Shown piece by piece: positions 1-8,081 of a DNA stretch of 64,000 nucleotides. This DNA is from Calothrix sp. PCC 7507 (GTDB taxonomy: Bacteria; Cyanobacteriota; Cyanobacteriia; Cyanobacteriales; Nostocaceae), in the NCBI RefSeq assembly GCF_000316575.1, contig NC_019682.1, forward strand, positions 124,001 to 188,000, written 5' to 3'. Position 1 is the stretch's first letter, and the number at the start of each line of letters is the position of its first letter. The position numbers and the translations under genes are program-made. Under the pieces are notes generated by a model. It saw only the letters and a list, made by a program, of their open reading frames with translations, was not told the origin of the DNA and ran no database searches.

Positions 1-61
1 GATAATTAGTATCCGAGGGAACGATACCAGCAAACCAAGCACTAGTATCTACAAAGATCAT
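1..61 (-). CDS. PIN-domain (VapC-like) toxin, 5' fragment
   Basis: Only the first 20 codons lie in the window (MIFVDTSAWFAGIVPSDTNY). The opening hydrophobic strand followed by VDTSAWFA is the typical start of PIN-domain RNases, where the first Asp is a metal ligand. The ATG overlaps the TGA of the upstream antitoxin gene in an ATGA arrangement, so the two are translationally coupled as in toxin-antitoxin operons. The family call rests on this short N-terminus plus the neighbour. Confidence 0.7.
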   Translation of the reverse strand, partial: MIFVDTSAWFAGIVPSDTNY

Positions 62-297
62 ATTGCACTATCTGGAGGATAAAGAATCCTGTCATGATCT
101 TTTCCGGAGAATTCATCATTGCTAACTTCTAGAGGCATGGCAGCAATTTGTGCCAAAATTTCTCCAGGAGTTTTGTTTTTAGGTTTAGCCTCAGTTGAAA
201 TCACTGTCACCTCAACATGAGTCCCTTCGTCTAATGGAATTGGCTGTAATAGTCTGAGTATCCCATGTTCATAAACAGCTTCTATAGTTATATTCAT
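58..297 (-). CDS. DUF104 / AF2212-like antitoxin
   Basis: 79 residues. The N-terminus MNITIEAVYEHGILRLLQPI with the following EGTHVEVTVIS is the small beta-rich fold of AF2212-like (DUF104) proteins, which are usually encoded just before PIN-domain toxins. The C-terminal half is polar and probably wraps the toxin. It overlaps the PIN toxin start by four bases (ATGA). Inferred role: neutralises the PIN RNase and probably autoregulates the pair. Confidence 0.75.
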   Translation of the reverse strand: MNITIEAVYEHGILRLLQPIPLDEGTHVEVTVISTEAKPKNKTPGEILAQIAAMPLEVSNDEFSGKDHDRILYPPDSAI

Positions 298-432
298 AAC
301 TTTTTCTATGTTCTAGCTATTTCCAATCATGGCATAATATCGAGCGGAGTCAAAAACAAAGCTAATGACTAACTAAAAAATTAGCCATTAGCTATAGAAG
401 AGTGTCAACTACACCCATCGACTTATCATCCT

Positions 433-2028
433 CTAAGCAGTGCGAAAACGCGCCAACTCTTCACCAGTTTTGGCATCGTGGGCGTGGACTGTGCAAACTA
501 AACAAGAGTCAAACGATCGCGCCACATGTCCCACTTCCACAGGATCTCTAGGATCGTAAATTGGTGTCCCTACTAAAGCTTCTTCAACGGGGCCGCGGAC
601 TCCCTCACCATCACGGGGTCCTATATTCCACGTACCAGGGGCGATAACTTGATACTGCTTAATCTTACCACCTTCTATATCTATCCAGTGACACAATGCA
701 CCGCGTGAGGCTTCTGTTGCACCCCAACCTTTACCGTCTTTTTCTTTGGGTTTGATATACCAAGGATCGTTTAATTTGAATTCCCGTAAACAGTGTTCGG
801 CTTGACGATATAGCTTGACAATTTCGTGAACTCGTGCTAGCTGACGAACATGAGTATTAGCACCGCCCATTTGCTTGAAGACATCGAGGATAAAGCCGTC
901 GGTGTGTTGCCAAGATTCGCCATGATTACCGCCAGCGACTAATTGACGGGCTAAGGGGCCAGCTTCTAAACGTCCGAAGTCTTTGTGTAGGACGGCACTC
1001 GCCCAGGAATAGGCATTGTCAAAGTCTTTGGTATTATTAGCAATGGGTTTAGTGGTGCGATCGCCTGGATGAATATCTGCTGTTCCTTCGTCATACCAAG
1101 AGTGAGTTGTATTCTCACGAGCAAAGGATTGATCCATCAAGGTGTGAGTATCATTGAAGCTGTCATACACGCCACTTTTCATAATCAAAGCAGCATTTCG
1201 CCCCTCAATAGTCGGCTTTTGGTATTTGTCTTCATGGGGTAAATATCCCCAGGTGACATACTTACCCACACCAGCGCCAAATCTATCTAAACCAATATCT
1301 AAACCCATGCGCCAGTATAAACCCAAGTCGGAATCCCGATGCTTACGGTCTTCTTCTAGCCACTCCATGAAGTCATCATAAGTTTGGATTTCTTCATAGC
1401 GTTCTAAAGAACACCCCAGCCATACAGGTTCTAACCAATTGGTGCGGAAATATTCCAGCAACGACCAAGCGCGGGTAATGTCTGTGAGGGTAGGGGCGCA
1501 CATGACACCACCGGGAACCATGTAACTAGAATGGGGCCATTGTCCACCTAATAATGCATAAATTTCTACAGGTTTGGCAGAAATAGTAATCCCAATTTCA
1601 TAAGACTTACCGGTGTAAGCAGCAAAGCGTCTCACAGCTTCTTCATAAAAGTGACTCTTGCGATAATTTTGATGTGTCAAATCAATCGCAAATAGACCAT
1701 AAAAATAGCGGGGTATACTTTGGATAGTTTCGACGATTTGCCCTAAATTTCTCGCCAAAATTGCGTTGCGAGGAACTTCAGTTTGCCAAACTGTATCTAA
1801 TGCCCAAGATGCAGAAGTCAGGTGAGAACCGCCGCAAATACCGCAAATGCGCGGTGTGACAATCAATCCGGCTTGGGGATCTTTACCGCGTAGGATAACT
1901 TCAAATCCCCGAAATAGTTCAGCATGTGTCCAAGCATTAACTACATACCCATCTTCAATTTCTACGCGGACATCTAAATCTCCCTCAACTCTACCGACTG
2001 GGGAGATATCTAAGGTTTGAATTGTCAT
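433..2028 (-). CDS. hupL: Uptake [NiFe]-hydrogenase large subunit HupL
   Basis: 531 residues, normal for the family. It carries the NiFe active site: the N-terminal motif PRICGICGGSH (L1, RxCGxC) and the C-terminal motif DSCLVCTVH (L2) provide the four cysteine ligands. The 15 residues after the last His (AHDAKTGEELARFRTA) are the extension normally removed by the HupW protease after nickel insertion. Function: oxidises H2 released by nitrogenase, feeding electrons to the membrane chain in heterocysts. It lies 90 bp behind hupS in the same operon. In several Nostoc/Anabaena strains hupL is interrupted by an excision element in vegetative cells; here the frame is continuous. Confidence 0.97.
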   Translation of the reverse strand: MTIQTLDISPVGRVEGDLDVRVEIEDGYVVNAWTHAELFRGFEVILRGKDPQAGLIVTPRICGICGGSHLTSASWALDTVWQTEVPRNAILARNLGQIVETIQSIPRYFYGLFAIDLTHQNYRKSHFYEEAVRRFAAYTGKSYEIGITISAKPVEIYALLGGQWPHSSYMVPGGVMCAPTLTDITRAWSLLEYFRTNWLEPVWLGCSLERYEEIQTYDDFMEWLEEDRKHRDSDLGLYWRMGLDIGLDRFGAGVGKYVTWGYLPHEDKYQKPTIEGRNAALIMKSGVYDSFNDTHTLMDQSFARENTTHSWYDEGTADIHPGDRTTKPIANNTKDFDNAYSWASAVLHKDFGRLEAGPLARQLVAGGNHGESWQHTDGFILDVFKQMGGANTHVRQLARVHEIVKLYRQAEHCLREFKLNDPWYIKPKEKDGKGWGATEASRGALCHWIDIEGGKIKQYQVIAPGTWNIGPRDGEGVRGPVEEALVGTPIYDPRDPVEVGHVARSFDSCLVCTVHAHDAKTGEELARFRTA

Positions 2029-2044
2029 TTTTCAGTTATTAGTT

Positions 2045-2086
2045 GTCAAGTGTCAAAAGTCAAGGATCAAGAGTCAAGAGTCAAGT
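2045..2086. repeat. Heptameric STRR in the hupS-hupL spacer
   Basis: Six consecutive 7-bp units (GTCAAGT, GTCAAAA, GTCAAGG, ATCAAGA, GTCAAGA, GTCAAGT) fill most of the 90-bp gap between hupS and hupL. Short tandemly repeated repetitive sequences of this kind are characteristic of heterocystous cyanobacteria, and a repeat-rich hupSL spacer is known from Nostoc strains. It may fold in the mRNA and influence the relative yield of the two subunits; that part is inference. Confidence 0.8.
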
Positions 2087-2118
2087 GTGATTATTAACAA
2101 TGCCCAATGCCCCATTCC

Positions 2119-3081
2119 CTAAACTGTAAAAAAGTCTTCTTCTGCCCAGGTGGGGGCGGCGTTTTTGGCAACCATTGTGAGGAGGGCGTAGTCTTTGGTT
2201 TTGACGCCTGGTGGTAGTTCTTTGGGAACTCCCATGACAGTTTGAGTTTTAAATACGGTTCCGGGTACGAGGTCGTAGAAGGGAAATTCGGGTTCTGTGC
2301 AACCTAAACAGGGCATACCAGCGCGGGTTTTGGAGGAGACGCGGTTCCACAAGATGCGGTTGCAGGAGGAATGGGTCATGGGGCCGCGACAACCTAGGTC
2401 ATAGAATAGACAGCCTTTGCGTTGACCAAATTCGGCAACTGATGCTTTGTAGGCAAAGTGGACGTTGCGGGTACAACCTGTTTGGGTGTAGGTGTTGAAG
2501 AATGTTTGCGGGCGATTGAGGTCGTCTAGGGCGATGTCTTCGATGCGTCCGGTGGCGATCGCTACTAATATCTGCGTAATCCAGTCAGGATGGGCAGGAC
2601 ATCCGGGGATGTTAATCACGGGTAATCCTGATTTGGTGTGGAAATCCTTCCCTAAAAAGCCACCTTCTTGACGCTTGAGAAATTGCAAGCCTTGGGATTC
2701 GCTGGGGTTGGGTGACATGGCGGGAATTCCTCCCCAGGTGGCGCAGTCTCCCACGGCGACGATAAAGCTAGCGGCTTGGGCGAGGTCACTTAACCAGTCT
2801 TTCATCGGGCGATCGGCAAACCGATTCCATTCACCAGTTCCATTGGGGGCGTTGACAACGCTGCCTTCAAAAACCAGGATATCTAAGGGAATCTCACCAG
2901 AAATGCAATTTCTGAGGAGTCTTTGGAGATTATCACCTAGTTCCAAACCTAAAGATGGATGCCAAAGAACTTTAATGCCAAAGTCAGCAATTAAATCGCA
3001 GACTGTCGGTTCTTCAGCGTTGAGAAAAGACATGGTGTTGCCGCTACATGCGCCACCTTGAAGCCAGAGTACGTTAGTCAT
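2119..3081 (-). CDS. hupS: Uptake [NiFe]-hydrogenase small subunit HupS
   Basis: 320 residues with the electron-transfer Fe-S ligands in order: CSGNTMS near residue 13, GDCATWGG near residue 112, PGCPAHPDW near residue 159, the ligand set around CTRNVHF, GCLFYDLGC and CNRILWN, and CLGCTEPEFPFYD. It passes electrons from the NiFe site of HupL toward the membrane. No twin-arginine signal peptide is visible at the N-terminus (MTNVLWLQGGACSGN), as in other cyanobacterial HupS, so the enzyme should sit on the cytoplasmic face. First gene of the hupSL operon; its promoter lies in the long upstream gap. Confidence 0.97.
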   Translation of the reverse strand: MTNVLWLQGGACSGNTMSFLNAEEPTVCDLIADFGIKVLWHPSLGLELGDNLQRLLRNCISGEIPLDILVFEGSVVNAPNGTGEWNRFADRPMKDWLSDLAQAASFIVAVGDCATWGGIPAMSPNPSESQGLQFLKRQEGGFLGKDFHTKSGLPVINIPGCPAHPDWITQILVAIATGRIEDIALDDLNRPQTFFNTYTQTGCTRNVHFAYKASVAEFGQRKGCLFYDLGCRGPMTHSSCNRILWNRVSSKTRAGMPCLGCTEPEFPFYDLVPGTVFKTQTVMGVPKELPPGVKTKDYALLTMVAKNAAPTWAEEDFFTV

Positions 3082-4125
3082 TGGCTATGTATTTTTATAT
3101 TGTTTACCATGCACAGTCCAGGCGATCAAACTTGTAGAGAATCACCTGTTTTTTAATATCTATCTTTAAACATAAGATATTTTTTAATTTTATCCTCTTT
3201 CATTAAATAAAAATTTAGAATTACTAAGCGACTGCGGCATTTAAGTTGCACATTCCATCATCTAGACCGTTCACTGTTAACAAAGAAAAACGATTGATCG
3301 TGCAATGAATAAGTGTTTTAGCTTAGTAAGTTAAATCAATTTAAATTTTACTGAAAAGGTTATAGCTATGGCAGATATTTGGACATAAATGTGAATAATA
3401 GATAATCCAATAGCATAAATTTTGTATCAAACAAGATTTTAAATTTTCGGTAAAGACGTTACTCATCAAGGATTCTAGCTGCATAATGAAAATAGCAGCT
3501 TCTAAATCAACGTTAGCCTTTAGTACCAATAAAAAATGGCAGATTGATGACATAAGTGCAAGAAATGCATTCAATACATGCCATAAAATTAATCAAATAT
3601 CTAGATTTTTGTTTACTATCGATACAGAATAAAATTATGAAGTTTTAAGGTACTTAAAACTATCATTAATATTGGCATTTTCCCCCTAGATATTTGTAAA
3701 TAGAGTGTTTTATAGTGTAAAAACTTGATTCACCAAAAAATGAATAGGGGACAGTTTTTCCTATTTCCTGTTTCTATCGGGATTCACTCATATCTTGCAC
3801 TCTTGCACTGGAAGTCGCGGCTACACAGGCAAAACCCGCCTATCGCGCTTGCGCTGCGCGAAGCGCACCACGCGGGTTAAAAACCTTGATTTGCCGTTAG
3901 TCCGCGCAGGCGGACTTTGTTTGTATAGCCGCGATTTCTAATCGCTAGGGCTAGGTGCAAGATGTGAGTTCAGACACTCCTACAACTATCAATCAGTGAA
4001 CAGTTATCAAGCTTATGGTGTGGTGTTACAATGCACTCGACGGGAAAATTACCCAGGAAACTGATAACTGATAACTGTCACCTGATAAAAGACTCCATTA
4101 CCTAATCGGCTAGAGTACCGTAGTT
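3082..4125. other. Intergenic region between divergent hupSL and the extended hyp operon
   Basis: A 1.04-kb AT-rich gap between divergently transcribed operons, so both promoter regions must be here. The part nearest hupS (about 3090-3750) has no convincing ORF and no canonical GTA-N8-TAC NtcA site that I could find. The right part contains a composite inverted repeat (separate entry) followed by STRR-like GATAACTGATAACTG text at about 4060-4085. I see no RNA gene. Confidence 0.6.
3787..3968. repeat. Composite inverted-repeat element (nested palindromes)
   Basis: Outer arms CTCATATCTTGCAC (3787-3800) and GTGCAAGATGTGAG (3955-3968) are inverted with one mismatch. Inside lie inner arms CGCGGCTA (from 3817) and TAGCCGCG (to about 3933) and GC-rich hairpins around the cell-wide dispersed motif CCCGC..GCGGG. 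A second, shorter member of the inner element is at 25143-25262. No ORF inside. It looks like a MITE-like or palindromic dispersed repeat. Confidence 0.65.
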
Positions 4126-5100
4126 ATGAACCCTAGCATTACAGATTCAGCCGTAAAGGCGGCCATTGCAGCGATCGCATCGGAGTCAGCAACCACAGCA
4201 GAAAAAATCCAGATGTTGATTGAGATAGCCCTAGGCTTCCAAAAAAAGCCGAAAACTGCTAAAGACTTGCGGAGTGCAGTAGGGTTATATTACCGGGCTT
4301 ATGAAATGTGCGGTGAGGATTATCCCCTATTGAAAGCCAAAGCCCAAGTAGGGATGGCTGGGACTTTGCAGACAATTCCCGATGCAGGGACGGAATTGCT
4401 ACTGCAAGCGAAAGCTGGTTATGAAGCAGCAATACCAATTTTACAACAGCTAGCTTCCAAAGAGGAAGTAGCAGAGTCTCAGATGAATTTGGGATTGGTT
4501 CTGCAGTCCTTAGTACCGTTCAATTTGGCACGGATTGTGGACAGCATCCAGGCGTATCATGAAGCCTTGCGGGTGTTCACCTGGGAAGATTATCCACAAG
4601 AATATGCCATTTTATATAACAATATAGCGATCGCTTACCTTTCTATGCCCCTCGCATCAGAACGGGAATATCTGCGACAAGGCTTGGCTGTACAGTCATT
4701 TGAGGTAGCACTCAAGCATATTACCCTGATTGATCACCCCAGAGAATATGCAATGTTGCAAAACAACTTGGGTAACGCCTTGCAATATTTAGTCAGTTCC
4801 CATCCTGTAGAGAATAACATGCGGGCGATCGCAGCTTATGATGAAGCATTGAAAGTGCGTAATGCTAGAGACACACCCTTAGAATACGCCAACACAATTT
4901 CTAACAAAGCCAACGCCTTATTCAACTTACTAGACAACCCAGAAAAACCAGAAGTAGGTAACTTACAAAATCTCTTGCAAGCTAGAGCTTACTATCAACA
5001 AGCCTGGGAAATTTTCACTCAGCATCAACAAACAGAACAAGCAGAAGTAGTAGCACAAGCACTGCAAGAAATTGCAGTTGAAATTACAAGTCAACCGTAG
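4126..5100 (+). CDS. TPR protein, first gene of the extended hyp operon
   Basis: 324 residues, alpha-helical throughout, with TPR-like helical pairs (for example AVGLYYRAYEMCGEDYPLLKA, and repeated blocks reading YAxLxNNxAxAY near residues 160 and 216). Soluble, no signal peptide. It heads a same-strand series leading to hypF. In Nostoc sp. PCC 7120 a similar set of genes ahead of hypF is reported to be co-transcribed with hyp genes and was proposed to act in maturation of the hydrogenase small subunit; a TPR scaffold would suit that. Exact function unknown. Confidence 0.75.
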   Translation: MNPSITDSAVKAAIAAIASESATTAEKIQMLIEIALGFQKKPKTAKDLRSAVGLYYRAYEMCGEDYPLLKAKAQVGMAGTLQTIPDAGTELLLQAKAGYEAAIPILQQLASKEEVAESQMNLGLVLQSLVPFNLARIVDSIQAYHEALRVFTWEDYPQEYAILYNNIAIAYLSMPLASEREYLRQGLAVQSFEVALKHITLIDHPREYAMLQNNLGNALQYLVSSHPVENNMRAIAAYDEALKVRNARDTPLEYANTISNKANALFNLLDNPEKPEVGNLQNLLQARAYYQQAWEIFTQHQQTEQAEVVAQALQEIAVEITSQP

Positions 5101-5205
5101 GGGCGGGGTTTCCCCGCCCTCATGGGTTTCCTCGCTCTCATTAATTATACCGTGGGCATTGCCCACCGAAACCCGGATCTTGTGGGCATTGCCTGCACTA
5201 CTAAT
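5098..5205. repeat. Palindromic dispersed repeats between TPR gene and small membrane gene
   Basis: The stop of the TPR gene runs straight into GTAGGGGCGGGGTTTCCCC (a GGGGCGGGG/CCCCGCCC hairpin), followed by GTGGGCATTGCCCACC palindromes. The GTGGGC/GCCCAC core recurs near 12255, 19205, 27010 and 32403 in this window. The hairpins could act as terminators or attenuators within the operon. Confidence 0.65.
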
Positions 5206-5228
5206 AACTGATAAAAGGAAGATCAAGA

Positions 5229-5495
5229 ATGGAAGATATTGTAACCAGCCTTACTGGAGGAGACTTTCTCAAAAGTTTAGCATCTGGAGACCTTAACATC
5301 CTCACTGGATTTGTGTGGGTAGTAATAGCCACCGCCTTATCTCTAGTAGGCGGTGCTATTGGCGGAATGCTATTAGCTGGAAAGGATATAGGCTATGAGT
5401 TTTCAGCAGTCTTAGGTGGATTATTCGCCCCGACTGCTGTGATTCCTGCCATACTCCTAGGCTTATTTGTACTGAATTTGTTATCAAATTCATAG
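5229..5495 (+). CDS. Small two-helix membrane protein A
   Basis: 88 residues with two predicted transmembrane segments: about residues 27-50 (FVWVVIATALSLVGGAIGGM) and about 58-86 (FSAVLGGLFAPTAVIPAILL). The second carries a small-residue GG pattern that favours helix packing. AAGGAAG lies about 8 bases ahead of the ATG. Followed six bases later by another tiny membrane protein, so they may form a pair. Position in the hyp gene series suggests a link to assembly or membrane attachment of the uptake hydrogenase; function unknown. Confidence 0.7.
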   Translation: MEDIVTSLTGGDFLKSLASGDLNILTGFVWVVIATALSLVGGAIGGMLLAGKDIGYEFSAVLGGLFAPTAVIPAILLGLFVLNLLSNS

Positions 5496-5503
5496 GAGGC
5501 ATG

Positions 5504-5728
5504 ATGTTTGAAATTGGGTGGTTTTCCGCTAAATTGTTTTTCAAGGGAAAGCTGCTACGTGACCCTATACAATTTGTCAGACAAACTGCAATTGGCATTA
5601 GTATAGGTTCCCTACTATTAGTGTCTCTTGCACAAACCGAAATCCCCTTTTGGTTAACAATAGTAGTATCTAGCCTAGTCACTGGTGCAGTTATGCCATT
5701 TCTCTTGAAAGACTTCAAAATGAAGTAA
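5504..5728 (+). CDS. Small two-helix membrane protein B
   Basis: About 74 residues with two hydrophobic segments, roughly residues 28-41 and 47-68 (FWLTIVVSSLVTGAVMPFLL). A strong AGGAGG (5494-5499) precedes two adjacent ATG codons at 5501 and 5504; the second has the better spacing and is chosen. It directly follows the other tiny membrane protein. Not recognised beyond its operon position; candidate hydrogenase-maturation or anchoring factor. Confidence 0.65.
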   Translation: MFEIGWFSAKLFFKGKLLRDPIQFVRQTAIGISIGSLLLVSLAQTEIPFWLTIVVSSLVTGAVMPFLLKDFKMK

Positions 5729-5902
5729 CTTAAAAAAGTAAAAAGTAAAAAGTAAAAAGATAATCTCCACAAATTTAGAAGCTTCTAAATATGTTTCTTT
5801 CTTTTGCCTTTCGACTTTTAACTTTTTACTTATTCGGTGAGTGTGAGTTGAGTGTTTTACGTTGTGATGCCGACTGCTTTAGTCAAAAGTTAATAATTAG
5901 CA

Positions 5903-6763
5903 ATGGTTACACTCATTGAACACACAGCAACACTTGAGGAATTAATTCAAGAAATCAACCGCTTTGAAGCTATTATATCCGAGTGGGATGAAAGCCAGAG
6001 GTGTGTAGTTGTAGGGTTAAAAAGAGCAATTGAAGCCCTACATAAAGCCGCCTTAAAGCGGTTGATTAAAAGCCTCAAGGCAGAATCTATGTCAACTTTG
6101 CGTCATGCTGTGACTGATGAAGTAGTATATGCCGTACTGCTTTATCACGAATTGGTTAAACCACCAAAACCACCATTAGCAGAACGCATTCAGATAGCAT
6201 TAGATGAAGTCCGTCCTGGATTACAAAGCCATAACGGAGACATAGAACTAGTAGCTATTAAACTACCAGATACAGTGGAAGTCAGGTTAATTGGAACCTG
6301 TAGTAATTGCCCAACTTCTACTTTGACCTTATCTCAAGGAGTAGAACAAGCGATTAAATCCCATTGTCCAGAAATTACCACAGTAATTGCTGTCAATCAT
6401 CGCCCTATGTTTGAGAGTAATACTGCTAGTTTAATTAGTCCATTTTCCACCCCAAGAGCATCTACTTGGATAAAAGTGGCTACTGTGAATCAAGTTCCCG
6501 AAGCAGGTGTATTAGAAGTGTCAATTGCTGGTAATTCACTAATTTTACATCGTCAAGGAGTTAACATCACTTGTCACCATAATACTTGCGCTCACCTAGG
6601 AAATTCTTTAACTGAGGGTAAAGTAGAAAATGGCATTATCACCTGTCCCGCTCACGGATTTCAATATATATTAGAGACAGGAGAATGCTTAACTGCACCC
6701 GATGTTTCCCTTCTATCTTATCCGTTACGCATCAAACAAGATCAAGTTTTTGTAAAACTCTAA
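5903..6763 (+). CDS. Nfu (NifU C-terminal)-Rieske fusion protein
   Basis: 286 residues in three parts: an N-terminal helical region (about 1-85), an Nfu-type Fe-S scaffold (about 95-165; CSNCPTSTLTLSQGVEQAI gives the CxxC pair), and a C-terminal Rieske [2Fe-2S] domain (about 185-286) with CAH and CPAHG as the CxH...CxxH ligands. Nfu domains hand Fe-S clusters to apo-proteins and Rieske domains transfer electrons. Sitting directly upstream of the NHL gene and hypF, it is the best candidate in this operon for cluster delivery to HupS. Function inferred from domains and context. Confidence 0.85.
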   Translation: MVTLIEHTATLEELIQEINRFEAIISEWDESQRCVVVGLKRAIEALHKAALKRLIKSLKAESMSTLRHAVTDEVVYAVLLYHELVKPPKPPLAERIQIALDEVRPGLQSHNGDIELVAIKLPDTVEVRLIGTCSNCPTSTLTLSQGVEQAIKSHCPEITTVIAVNHRPMFESNTASLISPFSTPRASTWIKVATVNQVPEAGVLEVSIAGNSLILHRQGVNITCHHNTCAHLGNSLTEGKVENGIITCPAHGFQYILETGECLTAPDVSLLSYPLRIKQDQVFVKL

Positions 6764-6845
6764 AATGGTTCGTAGTAAGCACTTTAGTGCTTAAAAACAA
6801 AGGACTAAAGTCCTTACTACAAACAATACACATAAAAATACCCTG

Positions 6846-8006
6846 ATGATTTTGAATAATAAGCAGCATTTATTCTCACTTCAAGGTGCAGAAGTAATTT
6901 TAGGTGACATTTTAGAACCAGGACAATTAGCCATACCCATAGCACCAAGTGCAAAAACAATGTTTGGGCCTCGTGCTGCTTGTTTAATATCAGAAACCGG
7001 CCCTTTATGGGTATCAGATACAGGACATCATCGGTTATTAGGATGGCGAAAATTACCTACTCAAGACAGTCAAAATGCTGATTGGGTAATTGGACAACCG
7101 GATTTTTATCATGAAGGACAAAATGCTAAAAGCACACCAGGAAAAGCAACTTTTAGTGTCCCTACTGGGATATGTGCTTGCGGTGGTGGATTAGTGGTAG
7201 CCGATGCTTGGAATCACCGAATTTTAATTTGGAAAAACTTACCTGAAGATCACAATGTTCCCGCTGATTTGGTGTTAGGTCAAGCGAATTTTAAGGATAA
7301 TGAACCTAACAGAGGTAGCCAACTAGCAGCCCCAAATACTCTTAACTGGCCTTATGGTGTTTTCTATCATCAAGGAAAACTATTTGTTGCTGATACAGGC
7401 AATCGGCGAGTGTTAATTTGGCATCAATTACCAACAGAAATTGGTCAACCGGCTGATTTAGTTTTGGGACAGCCAGATATGATATCTCGTAATGAGAATG
7501 GCGGTAATTCTCCCACAGCAGCGAGTATGCGTTGGTGTCACGATATTACCTTTTGGGGAGATAATCTAGTTGTCACTGATGCAGGTAATCATCGAGTGAT
7601 GATTTGGCAGGGGATGCCTACAGAAAATAATGCGCCTTGTAGTGTAGTGTTGGGGCAAAAAAACTTTGATTTGGTGGAAATGAATCAAGGGTTTTATCTT
7701 CCTAGCGCTAGTAGTTTGAGTATGCCTTATGGTGTGGATGTTTTTGGTGATTGGTTATTAGTTGCTGATACCGCAAATTCACGTTTGTTAGGATGGAGAA
7801 AGCTAGAGTCAATTTTATCATTGCAAGGTGCTGTGGCAGATATTGTTGCTGGACAGGTTGATTTTAAAAGTAAAGGTGAAAATCACAATTTTGGGCTACC
7901 AACACGAGATAGTTTGAATTGGTGTTATGGGGTGAAGGTTTGTGGTAATACTGCCGTGGTAGCTGATTCTGGAAATAATAGAATTTTGTTGTGGAGGTTG
8001 AAATAA
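6846..8006 (+). CDS. NHL-repeat beta-propeller protein
   Basis: 386 residues made of five to six recurring blades, each with a motif like VADxGNHRxLxW followed by ADxVLGQ (for example at residues 58-66, 118-127, 178-187, 239-248, 297-306 and 373-381). This is an NHL-type propeller usually used for protein binding. No signal peptide. Co-directional with the Nfu-Rieske gene and hypF, and part of the conserved extended hyp operon; a scaffold role in hydrogenase assembly is inferred. Confidence 0.85.
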   Translation: MILNNKQHLFSLQGAEVILGDILEPGQLAIPIAPSAKTMFGPRAACLISETGPLWVSDTGHHRLLGWRKLPTQDSQNADWVIGQPDFYHEGQNAKSTPGKATFSVPTGICACGGGLVVADAWNHRILIWKNLPEDHNVPADLVLGQANFKDNEPNRGSQLAAPNTLNWPYGVFYHQGKLFVADTGNRRVLIWHQLPTEIGQPADLVLGQPDMISRNENGGNSPTAASMRWCHDITFWGDNLVVTDAGNHRVMIWQGMPTENNAPCSVVLGQKNFDLVEMNQGFYLPSASSLSMPYGVDVFGDWLLVADTANSRLLGWRKLESILSLQGAVADIVAGQVDFKSKGENHNFGLPTRDSLNWCYGVKVCGNTAVVADSGNNRILLWRLK

Positions 8007-8081
8007 GAGTTTTTTAGCGCAGAGGTTCGCTGAGGTTATCGCGGAGGTTCGCTGAGGTTTTTTGTAGAGAGGTGAAGGCTT

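Noticed and set aside
3450-3462. Possible NtcA site GTA-N7-TAC upstream of hupS
   Set aside because: The consensus spacing is eight bases and the flanks do not match; no other candidate in the region was convincing.
3341-3574. 77-codon minus-strand frame upstream of hupS
   Set aside because: AT-rich, no RBS, hydrophobic and Cys/Asn-rich translation without family resemblance; it lies in the presumed promoter region.
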